A stretch of DNA of 64,000 nucleotides from Leptoclinus maculatus (lineage: Eukaryota; Chordata; Actinopteri; Perciformes; Stichaeidae), in assembly GCA_032191485.1 (NCBI GenBank), contig JAVDOI010000003.1, positions 2,444,163 to 2,508,162 on the forward strand, written 5' to 3'. The position numbers and the translations under genes are program-made. The first letter of the stretch is position 1. Each line of letters begins with the position of its first letter. The notes beneath the pieces were generated by a model. It was not told the DNA's origin. It did no database searches and saw only the letters and a program-made list of their open reading frames with translations. Below are positions 1 to 13,400 of the stretch, in pieces.

Positions 1-1022
1 CTGATAGTGTAGTTACAGCCCTATACTGTCCTTTACCTGTACAGATACAGCCACAGGCAGTTATTTATACTGAAAGATACTTTTTTATTTTAGACGGACA
101 AAACTCTTACATTTTTACTGACTTCAAAGGCCCACTGCTCTGTTTCTGTATGACCTACAGGTTTTCTGACACTTTCACACGGAACTTTAGGGGTTTTTCT
201 TTCTGGCAAGACCTCATTGATGCATATAGTCAGAGTGGTTCAGACGCTACAGACATTTTAATTTGGGTATGTCATTTTAGGCGTTTTTGCTCCAAATTAG
301 GGGGGGGGGGGGTGGAAGAGGTGCCTGCTGGCAGTAGGCTTAACCCTTTGGCCCCCATCCTCCCTAGGACTTTTTTTGGCTTATTCTCTAAAATATTATA
401 CACATACTCAAAGGGGCCTTACTCTCTAACTACAAGGTCTTTTTTAATCATTTCAAAGGATTAATGACACTAACAAGGGTTTGCTCATATGAATTGAGTA
501 AATATTATGTATATTTTACTGGTTAATAGCTGATGAAGATGGAACACAGCTCCACTTTGAAAAATGTCAAATTCGTATGGTGATAAACCACTATTATTCA
601 TAATACTATATTAAATGAGGCTCAGTAAAGCCTAAGAAACACCCACAATCATAGCAAACGATGGCAGTAGTCACACACAAAAGAATTGGAGTGAATAGAG
701 TGAAGTAGGCCAGAGCAAGAGACATAAACGTACGAGAGGTCACGAGAGGTCGTCATGTGAGAAAGTGTGTAGAGTGTTACACATGCTTCTGTTCATGAGA
801 AATTCTTCGTTCAAACGGTATGCTGCATGGTTGTGGAAATATTATATTTGTTACTGAAAATTGCATTGTGCGGTAATGATCGGTACTGTTCGGGCCCAAA
901 AGGTTAATGGAATGCATCATCGAATGAGATCTTATAGCGAAAATAATCATCTCAACTCTTTCAGAATAAGTAGATAAAACAAGCCCAAAGAGTATCTAAT
1001 TGATACGAATTAATAGATACTT
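1..1022. other. No gene recognised
   Basis: AT-rich sequence with a poly-G run near 300-312. The short open frame 150-464 is not supported by homology or splice context. Confidence 0.5.
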
Positions 1023-1030
1023 ATGAGGAT

Positions 1031-1907
1031 TAGGGTTGTCACGATACCAAAATTATGACTTCGATACGATACCTGCCATAAATATCATGATACCCGATAC
1101 TTACGATACAATACCACAAATACGATATGATACTGGTATATTTATCTATAATAGTAATAAATAAAACATCTGTATGGTTCCCTTTTTTACCAGCTTGTTC
1201 CTGCCCAGCTTTTTGAACACTTAACTAAAATTAAAAATAATTAGCTCAAGATCCACCCTCAGGCTCCACCAGCATGTAGCCATTTTGCATCAATTGTGTT
1301 TCATTTAGTACACTTTTGTGTGCATTGTGACCTCATGATCATATAGGCTTGTCGTCAAACTAGGATAAGGCTACTCATGTTAGGCTGTATATGGGTGGGC
1401 TTGGTTCATGTTTATAATCACATTTGCTTAACTGTCGTTCTTTGAACTCTTTGAAAAGTTCGGGGTGTCTGTCTGAAAGGTGCTTTGACGTGTTGCCTCC
1501 CTTGGTCTGTGTGGCTTTGAAACAAGTTTTGCAGACGGGTCTCTGTATGTCAGTGGGCTTTCCTTCACTGTCTGCAATGTAGCCAAAGTACTTCCAGATT
1601 TCACTTCTGGCATCTTTTTTTCCAACAAGCCGAGGACGGTCGGCAAAAGCTGCTGCACTTGATGCCATGTCTCCCCTGCATCACTCGCTGTGAGTGAGCG
1701 CTGCCTGTTGCGTGAGTGAGCGCTGGGTAGCCCCGCCCCCTTGCAGTCAATGTGTGCAGGCAGCATGACAGGGAGCGGAACAGTCAGTGCGCTCTGATCG
1801 CGCGTTATTTTAATGAAGTATCGATACTAAAAATATGCAAAATCGTATCGTTTTTAACGTACAGGTACCGCGGTACCTTTTTAGTATCGATACACCGTGC
1901 AACATTA
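1031..1907 (-). mobile_element. 877-bp non-autonomous hAT transposon with perfect 8-bp target duplication
   Basis: The element begins TAGGGTTGTCACGATACC and its right end, reversed, begins TAATGTTGCACGG. It is flanked on both sides by ATGAGGAT (1023-1030 and 1908-1915), the 8-bp duplication typical of hAT. Its subterminal sequence is full of CGATAC repeats, as in a common teleost hAT family. Only the first part of a transposase remains inside. Confidence 0.85.
1375..1668 (-). CDS. BED-type zinc-finger ORF of a truncated hAT transposase
   Basis: A 97-residue ORF starts at an ATG in good context. It carries a BED finger with C46, C49, H63 and H68 (CKTC and SKHLSDRH). BED fingers are the DNA-binding N-terminus of hAT transposases and ZBED proteins. 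The catalytic RNase-H-like domain is missing, so it cannot be a working transposase; it could at most bind DNA. Confidence 0.7.
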   Translation of the reverse strand: MASSAAAFADRPRLVGKKDARSEIWKYFGYIADSEGKPTDIQRPVCKTCFKATQTKGGNTSKHLSDRHPELFKEFKERQLSKCDYKHEPSPPIYSLT

Positions 1908-2049
1908 ATGAGGATATATGTACTGTATGCGCTTATGTATCATACTATACATGTATGTGTAGATTACCATATAGAACTAGGAGTTTGAATATGTGTGTGT
2001 GAATCTGTGTATGGGCGGATCAGTATGTATATTATTCATAATCAGAAAT

Positions 2050-2445
2050 TCAATCAATTGAAGCAGTGAAAATAAATTGTGTGTGATGCTCTCTATTCTT
2101 ATCTGAGTACTTATATGAGTACAATAATGATATGCTATGGTGTACTAATAACACTGTCATATAATTATGAGTGCTTTCAAGCCCCATGTAGTTTAACCAG
2201 CCATCAAGAGGACATGGGAGCAAGTAAAAACTAAGCATAAAAACATGATTCAGAATGGTGAGTCCATACAATATGTGCCACGGTAATGTATTGAACACAT
2301 CCATAAGCATGAGCACCAAATAAACTTTACGAACAGCACGGCATGCAGCGGCATCGCCGACACTGTACAATAATGTACCACTCACAAAAAAGCTCAAGGC
2401 TATGCATACAGTCTGTGAGACAGTCAATGCTCGTGTGGTGTTCAC
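2050..2445 (-). CDS. Unrecognised hydrophobic ORF without an ATG start
   Basis: A 131-codon open frame has three or four hydrophobic stretches (for example around LSFFVSGTLLYSVGD and VYLVLMLMDVFNTLPWHILY). It opens with GTG, and an in-frame stop lies eight codons upstream with no ATG between. I do not recognise it, and it may be a chance AT-rich frame or a remnant. Confidence 0.12.
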   Translation of the reverse strand: MNTTRALTVSQTVCIALSFFVSGTLLYSVGDAAACRAVRKVYLVLMLMDVFNTLPWHILYGLTILNHVFMLSFYLLPCPLDGWLNYMGLESTHNYMTVLLVHHSISLLYSYKYSDKNREHHTQFIFTASID

Positions 2446-2546
2446 AATGTCTGACTCGAGAAGGTCTTGTTAATAAATGATTCCTTGTCGGCAGAATCGA
2501 TAGCGCTCGTATAGGAAGTCATCGTGATGGGATAAGGGATCTTGGC

Positions 2547-2642
2547 GATCTCGGTCCGTGTACGTTTTAGTCATCTGTTTTACCGTTCGTTTCATCGAAT
2601 GAACGGTAAAACAGACGATCAAAACGTACACGGACCGATCTC
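2547..2642. repeat. Long inverted repeat (hairpin) of about 46-bp arms
   Basis: The sequence from CGATCTCGGTCCGTGTACG to CGTACACGGACCGATCTCG is nearly self-complementary around a short centre near 2597, with a couple of mismatches. It looks like a fold-back MITE core. Weaker complementarity seems to extend outward on both sides. Confidence 0.8.
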
Positions 2643-2699
2643 GAAGAACTCTCTCCCTATAAAACGCTAATCTAACTAATATCGCTCCTTCATCAATGG

Positions 2700-2945
2700 G
2701 ATGAGGAAGGGAGATGACATTTTTGCCGGGGGAGTGGCAAACTTATCCAGCTTCCTTCAGTTTGAGCCTGCTCTGGAGCAGGTTCACGCTTATTGATGTG
2801 TTGCCATGGTGATTGAGCTAAACCTGCTTCGAGGAACCGGAAAAGCCTGATGTATGTGATCTCATCCTCAAACTTATCCCGCTAACTCAGTTAGCGACGT
2901 ACGAGGAACAGGGCCCTGATCTAGACAGCACACAGCAGGACTGGG
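2700..2945. repeat. Probable dispersed teleost repeat fragment
   Basis: The stretch with TTGCCATGGTGATTGAGCTA, AACCTGCTTCGAG and later CCTGATCTAGACAGC resembles a dispersed fish repeat I have seen in similar contexts, but I cannot name the family. No coding potential. Confidence 0.3.
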
Positions 2946-4969
2946 AGCAGGTTGTGAAATGTGTTGTTTTTTGTTTTTCTTTCAAGTTTGAAGCAGGTCA
3001 GTAGGTTGAGAAGTAGTTCTTCTCTTTACAGAAACGGTTGATAGACAGCAGAAAAATAACAGTTGTGTGTCATCATCATGCACCTGTGATGTCCATATTT
3101 TCAACGTGATTTGTTGCGAGATGTAAAACCGCCTGAACAACCACTTATTGGAGATAAAACTTCAGCACACCTCAGCCACTCCCCCACTTCTGGCCAGACT
3201 CCTATATATACCCACCCACTCTAAACCTCGGATTGCTCGTGCTTTCCGCATCCCACTTTCCCTCCCTCTTGTTAAACCATTTAACTTAAAGGTCATCTTC
3301 CCCCATAGTCACCATCCTCCTGTCCCACATGGACACCGGGGGGTCTGCAAGGCCCGGGAGCTGCAGTGGACCCTCAGCCTTTCCCCAAACCGCTTCCTCC
3401 AGGCTAATCTCCACCAACCATTCCCCAACGCTCCAAACAACCGACAAAGGCTCGCTCCGGCTGAGGTGGGGCCCTAAGCTAGTTAATTGACTGGTTGACT
3501 TTGCGGAAGCTCCAGGTTCAGTTCAATAAGATGCTCTGTGCCAACGTCGTCTTCCTAAGAACTGACAGATCTGTCAGCTGTAGGAGAAGGAGGCTGGGTT
3601 TGTGCTGACTCTTGAAGCCTTAAGGACGAATGTCACACTCATTAGCATGCATTATTATGCGTGTCTGGCTTTTTAGTGTGTAGATTCTCATACAGCTAAA
3701 GAACTTGGGTTAGGTACGGGAAGGTGCATGTTTCTGTGCCTTCTCTACAACGACTAACCGATCCACAGACTGCTGCAGTGCATGTCTAACACAGGCAACC
3801 CCCAGTCCCCCTCTCAGGGAGAGTTAGCAGCTACGATGTTGCGTGCAATGTCGAGGACACATGCCGCTTCTTTCCCTGTAATGCCTGCTTCATACTTCTG
3901 CAGAAAAGCTTGTGCAGAGCTTCCTCTGGGCTGCAGAGACACACCACCGACTGATCAAAAATGCTCGTGTTTGTAGCGGCCTTTTAAATGTTATATCATG
4001 GTGTTTGACGTGCTGTACATAACCACAGGTTACGTAGCTGGGAGCATCTAGTGACTTTTGTGCTGGTAATCTCTCTGGTGTAACGTTACAGGTTTCTCCA
4101 CCAAATACATGTATAAATCTGGCCATCAGGTCACTTGTTAAATGTATTCTACTACTCACTAATACTTTGTTTAGGTTGCATTCACCATCTTTGGTGGTCA
4201 TTGTCCTTACATAGCTTGACATGCACACCGCTGTGCTTCAGTTGACAAACTGCGTGTGCACACTTACAGACGTGGTCAGCAGCGGCTGTCGCTTACAGCA
4301 CACAGTTTCCACAATATGAGTCAGAAATCGTGTTTCTCTGAGTCATCACTCACTCAATCTGAACCCAAAAACATGAAAGACATTTTGTGATCCGGTGTTA
4401 CTGACAGGATATCATCATCTCTGATCACATGTAAACATCTCCCAGCCTTCACTTAGAATCATCACTTTTTTAAGATGTCTTCAGTATCTAAGTTATCCAC
4501 TGATAGTCGTCTGTACATCCGTGGGTGCATTGCAAACAGGAACTGACGATTGCTAATTCAGCATATTTCTAACGGTGCCACTTTGAAATCAAACAAATAG
4601 AAGACTAAAAGGAGGAACATAGTATCTGTCATGGCCCAACTGTGGATAACACTAACACAGCTGCATGCAAATCCAGCATTTGATTATCTACCTGAAGTTA
4701 TTCATTATTATATGAACTATTAACTCAAGTTGATTGCTCCCTGTGTATGTACATGTCAACGCAATTGTGTACGTTCTGCTATTTGATAAACCAGGGGACC
4801 GGAATGGAACCAATGAATGTCCCCGGATGAGTCGGATGAGCCGTCATTTAAAAACAGCTCCAATGACAAAGCTGGATTTAAATAACAATAAGTGGACATT
4901 AAGATGCAGTCGCTCTCAGCTAACAGCTAACAGCTGAGACTGAGCCGGCCTCTCACAAGCTTATCAAAT
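2946..4969. other. No gene recognised (upstream of the CRYBG-family gene)
   Basis: Contains two proline- or basic-rich short open frames (3148-3477 +, 3890-4228 -) that I cannot match to any family. A TATA-like TTTAAAT lies at about 4876. Confidence 0.4.
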
Positions 4970-5044
4970 ATGTGTTCCTACTGTGAGGACAAAGTATTTT
5001 ACTGTGTGTGCGGGGTGTTAACGCCTTACATTGGGGATGGAGTG
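4970..5044 (+). CDS. Speculative first coding exon of the CRYBG-family gene
   Basis: An ATG with A at -3 opens 25 codons that run into a strong donor (GTG then gtgagt at 5045), ending in phase 0. This matches the phase-0 start of the probable exon at 6146. A TATA-like run (TTTAAAT) lies about 95 bp upstream. The peptide is cysteine-rich and I do not recognise it. The true first exon could be elsewhere or to the left of the window. Confidence 0.2.
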
Positions 5045-8000
5045 GTGAGTTTGTTGACTTCTTTTCATAAGAAGCTCAGTACGAGCTGGGGTTCAGATCC
5101 TCAGTCAGGACTCTTACTGCTTGTGTGTGTTGTGAGCCTTGAGCTGTTTGGTGTTTTAATACATGGCCTGTACTCACTGTGTTTGTTTAGTCATTCAAAG
5201 CATGCTCGATATCAACTGTTATTCTATTATCCTGCAGCAGGGAGTGTTTCCATTAGAACCTTTGATTAACTGCAGTAATAAGGAAATTGGAATGCAGAAG
5301 TTGAGTAATCTTACATGCACACGTGTGCATATTTTCTCTTTGTGTTTTGCTTAAATGTTAATTCCGCTCTGTGTCAGTCAGTGTTTGCACGCTAGATACA
5401 TGTTGACATGTGATGGTGGCTGGGTGTTAACACCACATTGGTGTTCTTTTGTGCTGCAGCAGGCCCTCAAACACAGCCATTAAACTCAGGGTGAGGGAGC
5501 AGCCAGCAGGCAGCTTTAGGCTGACTAAAGTCAACATGAACTGGCTTCGGTTCTGAAACTCATACGTGAACCTGGTGAGTTTTAAACACAGAAGCAGATA
5601 TAAAACACACTGTACACACAAGCACACTTTCATACAGAGTCACACAATCACACCTCCGGGACTGTAAGAGGGAGTGGGTTATGTAGCACGGTATGTACGG
5701 GCTGACTCCATGGTAAAACAGTTCATCGTCATCGCTGCAGCACACTGAGCACAGCTTTGGGAGGACATGCCGAAATCTTGACTGCCTCTCTGTTTTGAAC
5801 TTCTGTGTATCAAAGCTCTACTCTTCTGCTCACTTTGCATTTTAGTTTCAGCCTGAAGGCATGGATAAATCTGGTGTCATCACCTTGCACTTTGTAGCAA
5901 TTATGCACTCTGAACATATAGAGAAATATTAAAAGCGTGGTCAACAATGAAAGAGAAGTCAACATGTCAGCAATATGAGCTATCCACTGTAACATTGTCA
6001 TCCACTGTAACAGTTTTGGTTCATTGTGAGCCTATTTCTATCTTATCATTAGCACTTATTGATTCATTGATTTGCTTTTTGAATGCATCAATCGTTGCTT
6101 GGCATAACATCTGTCTTTTTTTTCAACATTGCTATGTTGTCTCAGCATGAAAAGAGATACATTCGACCTATGGCAGAGCATGAGCTGTTACTCTTAGCTG
6201 CATTGTACTCCAGCTCCAAGTTTCCTATTGGGCAACATGAGCCTGGAACAAGCCCTTACATCAGGCAGCAGTTCAGATTTGCCCAATCTGTGTATTGTGC
6301 ACAACAAGATATCTTCCATCAACAGCCTCTAGTGACTCATTATGTTCCTCATGTGCCCAGTAAAGGGTGAGTCAGTAGTTGAGTCCTTTCCAGCCCTTGT
6401 CTGAGTTTATAGCTCTGCACAGGTCTGCATGTTTGCTGAGCTCACTGAAGTCTGCTTCTTTTAGTTACCCGTGTGTTCCTGAGTTTATGTGGATAAACTT
6501 TTCTTGGCACTAGTATCAGTGTTAATCGCTGGGTTGGCCTAAAACCTGCAGTGGATGAAGTTCATGGAGGTGTGTGCATGCACATGCCTGAGTAATGTCC
6601 TCTTAGGTTGTGGTTAATACAGTTGGTACATCGTGTATCACGTAGTTGGGGGATTTTTACCTTTTTCAGAGAAAGAATCATCATCAAGTTTCTCTGGTTG
6701 TAACGGATGTTACACTGAAGCCCGATGAAAAAAGCAAGGGATGTTACCGCCCTATTAACAGAGACGGACGCTCGGTGTGGGAGGATCCCCTGGTGGGACC
6801 TCTCCCCCAGACTCTGGCCCTCGCTAGGGGCATTTCCTCTGTGGTCGTGCACCTGAACTGGCTTAGAAAGGCCCCCAAGTGAAGGGGAGTGGCGGTTCTG
6901 GCCAGCCAGGCCCTGGCTGCTTCCCAGGGCTGTGGACTTAGTGCTCGCTGTTCCCTCTCTCCGTCTAGGGAGGGACGGGTCCGCTGCTCCCTGTCAACCG
7001 GGTTATATAGAGAAGCACCGATCCGACTTTTCAATGCCGAATACCGATACCTGGGCCTGGAGTACTGATCTGAAACCAGTGTTTAATGAATAAGCTGCAG
7101 GCCTCACTGTGTTGAGGTGACTGGGATGACTTAGACATTGCTTTCCTAACTAAAACAAAATGTAACAAATACATACATAGATATACATTGACTGAATTGT
7201 TATGTATTATAATAAAGGTTTCGGATACCAGATCGGCCCATCGCTACAGATACCAGATCCATCTGTTTGAGTCAGTATAGGACAGATATCCAGGATATTG
7301 TAGAATTAGACAAGGTGACCGGTATAACAGGTGTAACAACCAGCCAACTCAGCTTTCCCTCGGCCTTCTTTGTCACACCTTCTACTTTTCCATCTATACA
7401 CCATAGTATGAGATCAAATCTCCTAAATTAAACTGCTACCCCTAGAAAACTTGAGTAGTGACGTGAGTTGCCATCCAGCAATCCACGCTAAAGTCTCAGA
7501 AGCTCTACTGTTGGGAGCGCACACTTTATGTCTGTGTTGCAACAAAGAGAAGGTTTAGACAAGTCGGAGCGGGCTTGACTTCAGCCACCCGATTCTGTGA
7601 CAGGGTTATTCCTAAGGCTCTTTTAGGTAAGAATGCAGAGGACGCCTTGTGTGTCATCTCACAGTGAACTTTCACTCTTTTAAAGGGGGTCGCCTAGCCT
7701 GCCCACATGTGCTTGCAATTCTTTTGAAATGGAGCCTAAAGGTTGTGTTGGGGGTCAGAGGTCACAGACTGTGACGCCCAGCTCTCGCCGTTTGATGTGT
7801 TTGTGTTTTATGTAGGTTTTGTTTATATTTATTTGACTTTTTAAAGTTCTGGTGCTTAAAAAGCATGGGCAGGTTATCTTTCATACTGCAACGAGACCCT
7901 TTGAACCAATGTGTAACTAAAGTGGACAGCAGTTCTTTCGCTGGTTGGCCTCTGTGTACTGAGTTTAAAGCTGTGGAAGCAAAGTACATTTAGGCACTTT

Positions 8001-10334
8001 TCTTAGTCTTACTACAAAAAATACACACGTACATTTTACGTACATTTTAACAGTATTCTTGTTTAATATTGCAAAGCTGGAACTGACATGCACCAACTTT
8101 ATGATGACAAGCACACCGAGTCTTTCTTCTGTGATCTGGCAAACCACCAAGTGAGTGCATAACACATTCTGATAAGACAAGGCCTACTGTCCTGAAGTAC
8201 CATGCCAGAAAAAAAATCCGTTGACATGCCGGAGGCGTCCACGGCTCTGGGACACTTGATGCAGCAGCAGTAAGAGTTGTGGATGCCTGTTCCTCTCCTG
8301 TTGTACATGTATTGGCATGATCGCAGTCTGGAGTCTTTTTAGTTCCCACTTGGCCATATTTGATTGAAATCCACAAGTCTGTGCGTGTTGTTCCTTGAAG
8401 GATGTTGAGTAATTTCAGGAAAAATAGGAAATCTAGATCGACAGGATGAAGCATGTGTCAAAACTTCAATTATAACATTTTGTCAACACACTTGTTATTC
8501 ATTGAATGTCATTATTCTTACCAAGTTTTACACTGAAGGGCTTCAAAGACATTTGTATCAAGTTTCGTCTTATTTCTCCTGATGATGATCTTTCTTTAGT
8601 TTCACCTGCTGTGTTGTTTTTCAAATGCTAGCTCAAAATGAAGGCCGGGTTCGTTAATGGGTGTGGTCCGAGCAAGGGAGGCGGAAGTAAAGAAGGGGCC
8701 CCCACCCCACTTATCCCACCTGGCCTGATTTGACGTATGCTTGTCTCAGTGGATGTATGTCAGTGGGCGGCGGTGGCTCCGGGGGTAGAGCGGCTCCTAC
8801 TCTCTCCTCGTGTCCTTAAGCAAACAGCAAAGGTTCTCCCATGGTGCTTTACAGCAGCCCGCTGCTAATACATGCTAAGGATGCAGAGGTCAAATTTCAT
8901 GTGTGAAACTGGAGACCATCTTGCTATGGGATCACACCCATTTTCAAACTCTGTCTTCATTTTGATCTCAACTACACACCTGAAGAGTTTCGTGCATGTT
9001 GCACGACTGTGACAAAATCTGTCCACAGACAGAGGTATAAACACCTGGCATAGTACTGAAAACCTCCTCTGTGGTAGTTCCTGCTAGGTGTCTCTAGAAC
9101 CACATTTCACCATGATGATGACACACAGACTCACCAAACAATACCAGCCGCAAGTTGTCACGGCTTCATGAATAAGACCGCGATTCACCGTACACACCTC
9201 CATTAGATCGTATAAATGAGGTTTGAAGGACTGCAGCAAAGTACGCAGTCAGCTGATCAGCCCGTTGTTACTGAGCGTGAGCTTCACGTCAGGTGAGGTG
9301 TGGTTCATTCTGTCCCGCGGCTCAGCCTGCACAAAGAATGTAAACACAAAAACACAACACAAGCCCTCTGGATGTGTCCACACACTGTATGTCACATTAG
9401 TTAGCATGACTTCACAAAACTACCAAACAGGCTGCTATTAGAAAAGTGTGTGCTTATCTCCATGTAGGTCAGAGTACAGCAGTCTCACTTCAGTCTTTGT
9501 TTAACATGTTTAACACAGACAAATGCTGCAAAACAGTAATCCATGCCAACTGAGTTGTCTTTCTGTCAGCTCTCCTGGAAGTCCTGTCTTGCTCTGCCCC
9601 CTTGTGGAGAAGCACTGCATTGCAAAGGCTTGTGTCCTGGTGACTGTGGCTGGAGACAAGGTGCTGCTGAAGGGAACTGCTGCCACAGGAGGCCACAGCA
9701 TGCTGTCAGGTCTTGACAAACATTATTCTGGAGTAGATTGAAGTCTTGGCTCAACGTCCTCGTTTACTAAGCGAATACTGACATTTGTATACGTTGAACT
9801 CTGGGACATTTGATGACATCACACTTTGTCCTGGAGGCTGCCACATTTGCGCAGCTGAACCCATGATGGTGTCACATGACACGGCCCCATCAGGCAGACA
9901 CAGTGCAGTATTGGTTAAAGTTTTGTTTTCGGAGAGGTGGCGTGCCGCCTGTCACTCTGTCGTGGCTGCTCGGAGGACTCTGTCGGTTCCAGACTGGGTG
10001 TGATTCTGTAAATACTTTGAGGGCAACTTGACGGGCTTCAGCTGCAGATGCACCTCCTCGTGCCTCACACGTGTTCTAGAATCCTCGACGGCACTCTAAT
10101 TGCTCGGCGTGCACGCTTTGCCGCCGGGGAGTGAATGTTGTCCGTCCCAACAGTTAGGGGAGGCAGGGACGGCCCGTGATCCTTTATGTGTAACTTCTCT
10201 GGACTAGACCGATACCGCACCTTACGTTTAAAATGGTGTGTTCATGGGCACACACAAGTTTGGTAAGGAGTTTGATGAAGACATCACATGTACATTGAGA
10301 GGAGAAACAAAGGCCAATGACATCCCCTTTCCCT

Positions 10335-10400
<66 letters not shown>

Positions 10401-13400
10401 CGTTTCCTGCCTCTCTACTAGGAGCTACGACCAGATCAGTGTTTCCACAGAGTGCGGTTACCGGACTGACTCGGACTGGGACCCTCTTTCGGAGTCCTCC
10501 TCCATGTTCAGCTTCGACATGACTCAGCCACACGGCCCTACTTATCCCTCCAAATACTTCAAGGTTGGTCTTATGAACACATTTTCATATCTATTGTCAG
10601 GGCGGGAGTGAAAACTTAAGACGTTACAGATACGTGTGTGTGTTTGCACGTATCTGCAATACAATAGTTCCTATAGCAACTGTAGAACGCTTTCAAATCA
10701 TTTCTTGATTGAAGCATGAAATGCATGTCCTTACCTTTTACTTTGTTGTTAACCTAAACAGTAATATGCTTTTTCTTGTAATAAAACAAATCTCCAGTAG
10801 GAGTCATACTGACAGCCAACAATTCTTCCTGAGGTCAACGCCTACCGGCTCACAATGCAAAGTAATGAAACAAAGAATAGTAACAAAGGCAAAACCATTG
10901 AATAAATAAGTGTTGTTGCTGGTACATGAGATTATTATGCTTGGAGTTACTGTTATAATTTAATATTCTAATAATTGTTATTGACCAATAGTGCAATATT
11001 ATTCTTTTTACTCCTCTACCTTAATTCAACAGCTTTAGTTGCTAATTATTGATAAATATTCTATACACACAACATTTGATGAGCCTATTATATTTAATGC
11101 ACTGTGTACAATAAACAGTGTTTAAATTGTCTCCTCCGTAACGAACTGCAACAGTAAAATGCTACTTTCACATAAATGCACCCGCAATAATGATCAAACG
11201 ATATAATAAAGTAAATGTAGCTGATTTACTGAAGTACTTGTACTTAAATTGACTGTGAGGAACTTTGAACTGGTTATGGAACAGTCCCAGTTTCCTGCTC
11301 CGCTGGCCACCCACACCATGTTGTAGGGAAAGGAGGCACGGCAGCACCAGGACCAGGACTAAGCCAGGCCCACCGTCAGACTGCGCTGCAGCGGCCGCCA
11401 TAATCAACAGAAAATAAAAGTTCCTCAATAATAATATCACTTCTGTAGCTTGTTTGGACTTTTCCAAAGTCCCATGCTTATCATAATGGTTGACTCAAAG
11501 ATATGGCCATGCTTAGCTTTATTCTCCAAACAGCGGCTAACTGCTCAGTGATGCACTAGCGTGTTATCTACAGGGATGTAAAAGTGTGCTTCCCCTTTAA
11601 GATGAGTTGTACATAATCCTACGGGAGCTCATTGCCCCTGGGCTACTTCCATGGACTCAAACCTGTCAAACCTGCTCTCAGTAATATTTGTGTCAGAGAG
11701 ATTCGTAAAGAAGTGATGCTTTACAGTTTGGCACAGAGTCTGACAGATCCAGTGCCCCATTCACCCCGTGTGTTTATTATGATTATCTGCTGCTGAGATC
11801 AGAGAATGAAGCAGAGCTTTGGCTGACAGATATTAAGGAAGTGGGCCATAATGCACACAGATATGGCACTAGATCTCCACCTACCTGACATTTGTCATTG
11901 CTTTGAGTAAATACAAGAGGGAATGCTCAGTGGAGAGCTAATAGTAGCCGCTTTGAGGGACGACAGGTTCAAGAGTCAAGACTTCATCATACACCGGACA
12001 CAGGGTACTGATTTATCTTTTTTTTTTTTATTTACTCTGCTTCAACGCGGTGGATTTGTGAATGAGTCGAAGTTAACTGGAGGTACTGTATCTGGCTTTG
12101 ACCCAAATGAAAACTGTCTGTTTTTTAGACATGAGCAGGTAAACCCGGCCACAGGCCGTCTTTACCTGCTGTTTGCTCAGTGATACAGTGTGAATGTTTG
12201 ACAACGCGGGAGAGTGCGTCCAAACAGGTTTTTATCATGGAAAAGTAACTGAAGGTGCTCTCTGAGCAGTTCTGTATACTTTATGGATTGCACATGTATT
12301 TACGTAGTCACACAGCACCTTCGACACATCGCACTGTACAGGTTTTATCTAAATGAGTCTCAACTTATACAAACCGAATTCTCCGTAAACAGAGGCGCAG
12401 TAGATAACAGACGTCCTATTGATTTACCCGGCTTTAGAATGAGGAAGGGTGGGGTTGTCTCAGGCCGGCCTGTCCACACCCTTTCAATATCACTGGATTG
12501 TGAATTCTTTTCACCATGTGAGCCATCTTTTACGATATCTTTTTTTTTTTCTTTTTTTTTCTTCACACTGTTAGCTGTGATGGCCATGCCCTCGAGTCAC
12601 TTTGTTCAGAGCTGGGTCATTAAACCGTAGACACACACAAGTCATTGCACACAGTGCCGCTGGTGTGTGCAATGAAAGAAGACTCTTTTCTATGTAATCT
12701 GCTAAAGACGTGGGAACAACTAGCTTAGGAATCACCATATCTTAGGGAAGACACGGACGTCTTTCATTTGTTATTTTTGGGATCGAAGCATTAATAAGCA
12801 GAGAACACCAAAGGAATTCAACAGTTTATGCTCCAGGAAGTCAAAATGGTATGTAAGTGATGTTTTTACACTGTGGTTCATGCTTCTTGTCCTAACGCGC
12901 TCTTGATTCTGTGACTACAGTTAACCAGGTTTCAAAGGTGGGTTTCACGTCGGCACGGCGTTTTTTCTTTCTTCTCCTGTTAAAAAGTACCACGGCTGCA
13001 TGAAGATGTGGTTTATAACTGAGTAAACATTTGGAAGCCACTGCTGCTGTGTCCCGCTTTAATATGAAATAATGCTATATTTCTTATTGATTATTGGGCT
13101 CTTTTTGGACCTAAGTGTGGTTGGACTTCATTCTTTTACTGTTTGTTGCTGTGATAACTCCAGTGACCCTTGAGCTGAGCATCAAGAGGTTGTACGTCTG
13201 TCTAGTCAGTCATTAGGTGTCCCGCTCCAGCCTGATTGTTTTACCTCTATGTTGTTATTTGCACCAGGGTGTCTGCATTCAACCTGCTCAGCTGGGTCTA
13301 GTTTTGAGCTGTTGTGGATATTTAAATAGACTCTTTTAATGATATTAGAAAATAGAATCTTATAGTAAACCATTTTATACTACTTTTTTATTTTCATCTT

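Larger units (their letters stand above)
6367..10421 (+). other. Putative intron of the CRYBG-family gene
   Basis: Contains the hAT fragment at 7012 and a SINE-like piece at 8765. Unrecognised open frames at 6646-6882 (+) and 8047-8454 (-) lack splice or homology support. Confidence 0.5.

Noticed and set aside
3890..4228. 112-codon minus-strand open frame as a gene
   Set aside because: No family resemblance, no splice structure and only modest length; likely chance.
6646..6882. Open frame with a possible acceptor (ctttttcag at 6660-6668) as an exon of the CRYBG-family gene
   Set aside because: No donor follows before the stop, and the 6146 exon already joins 10422 in phase.
8047..8454. 135-codon minus-strand open frame as a gene
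   Set aside because: Overlapping frames of similar length exist, composition is unlike a known protein, and no splice sites or homology are seen.
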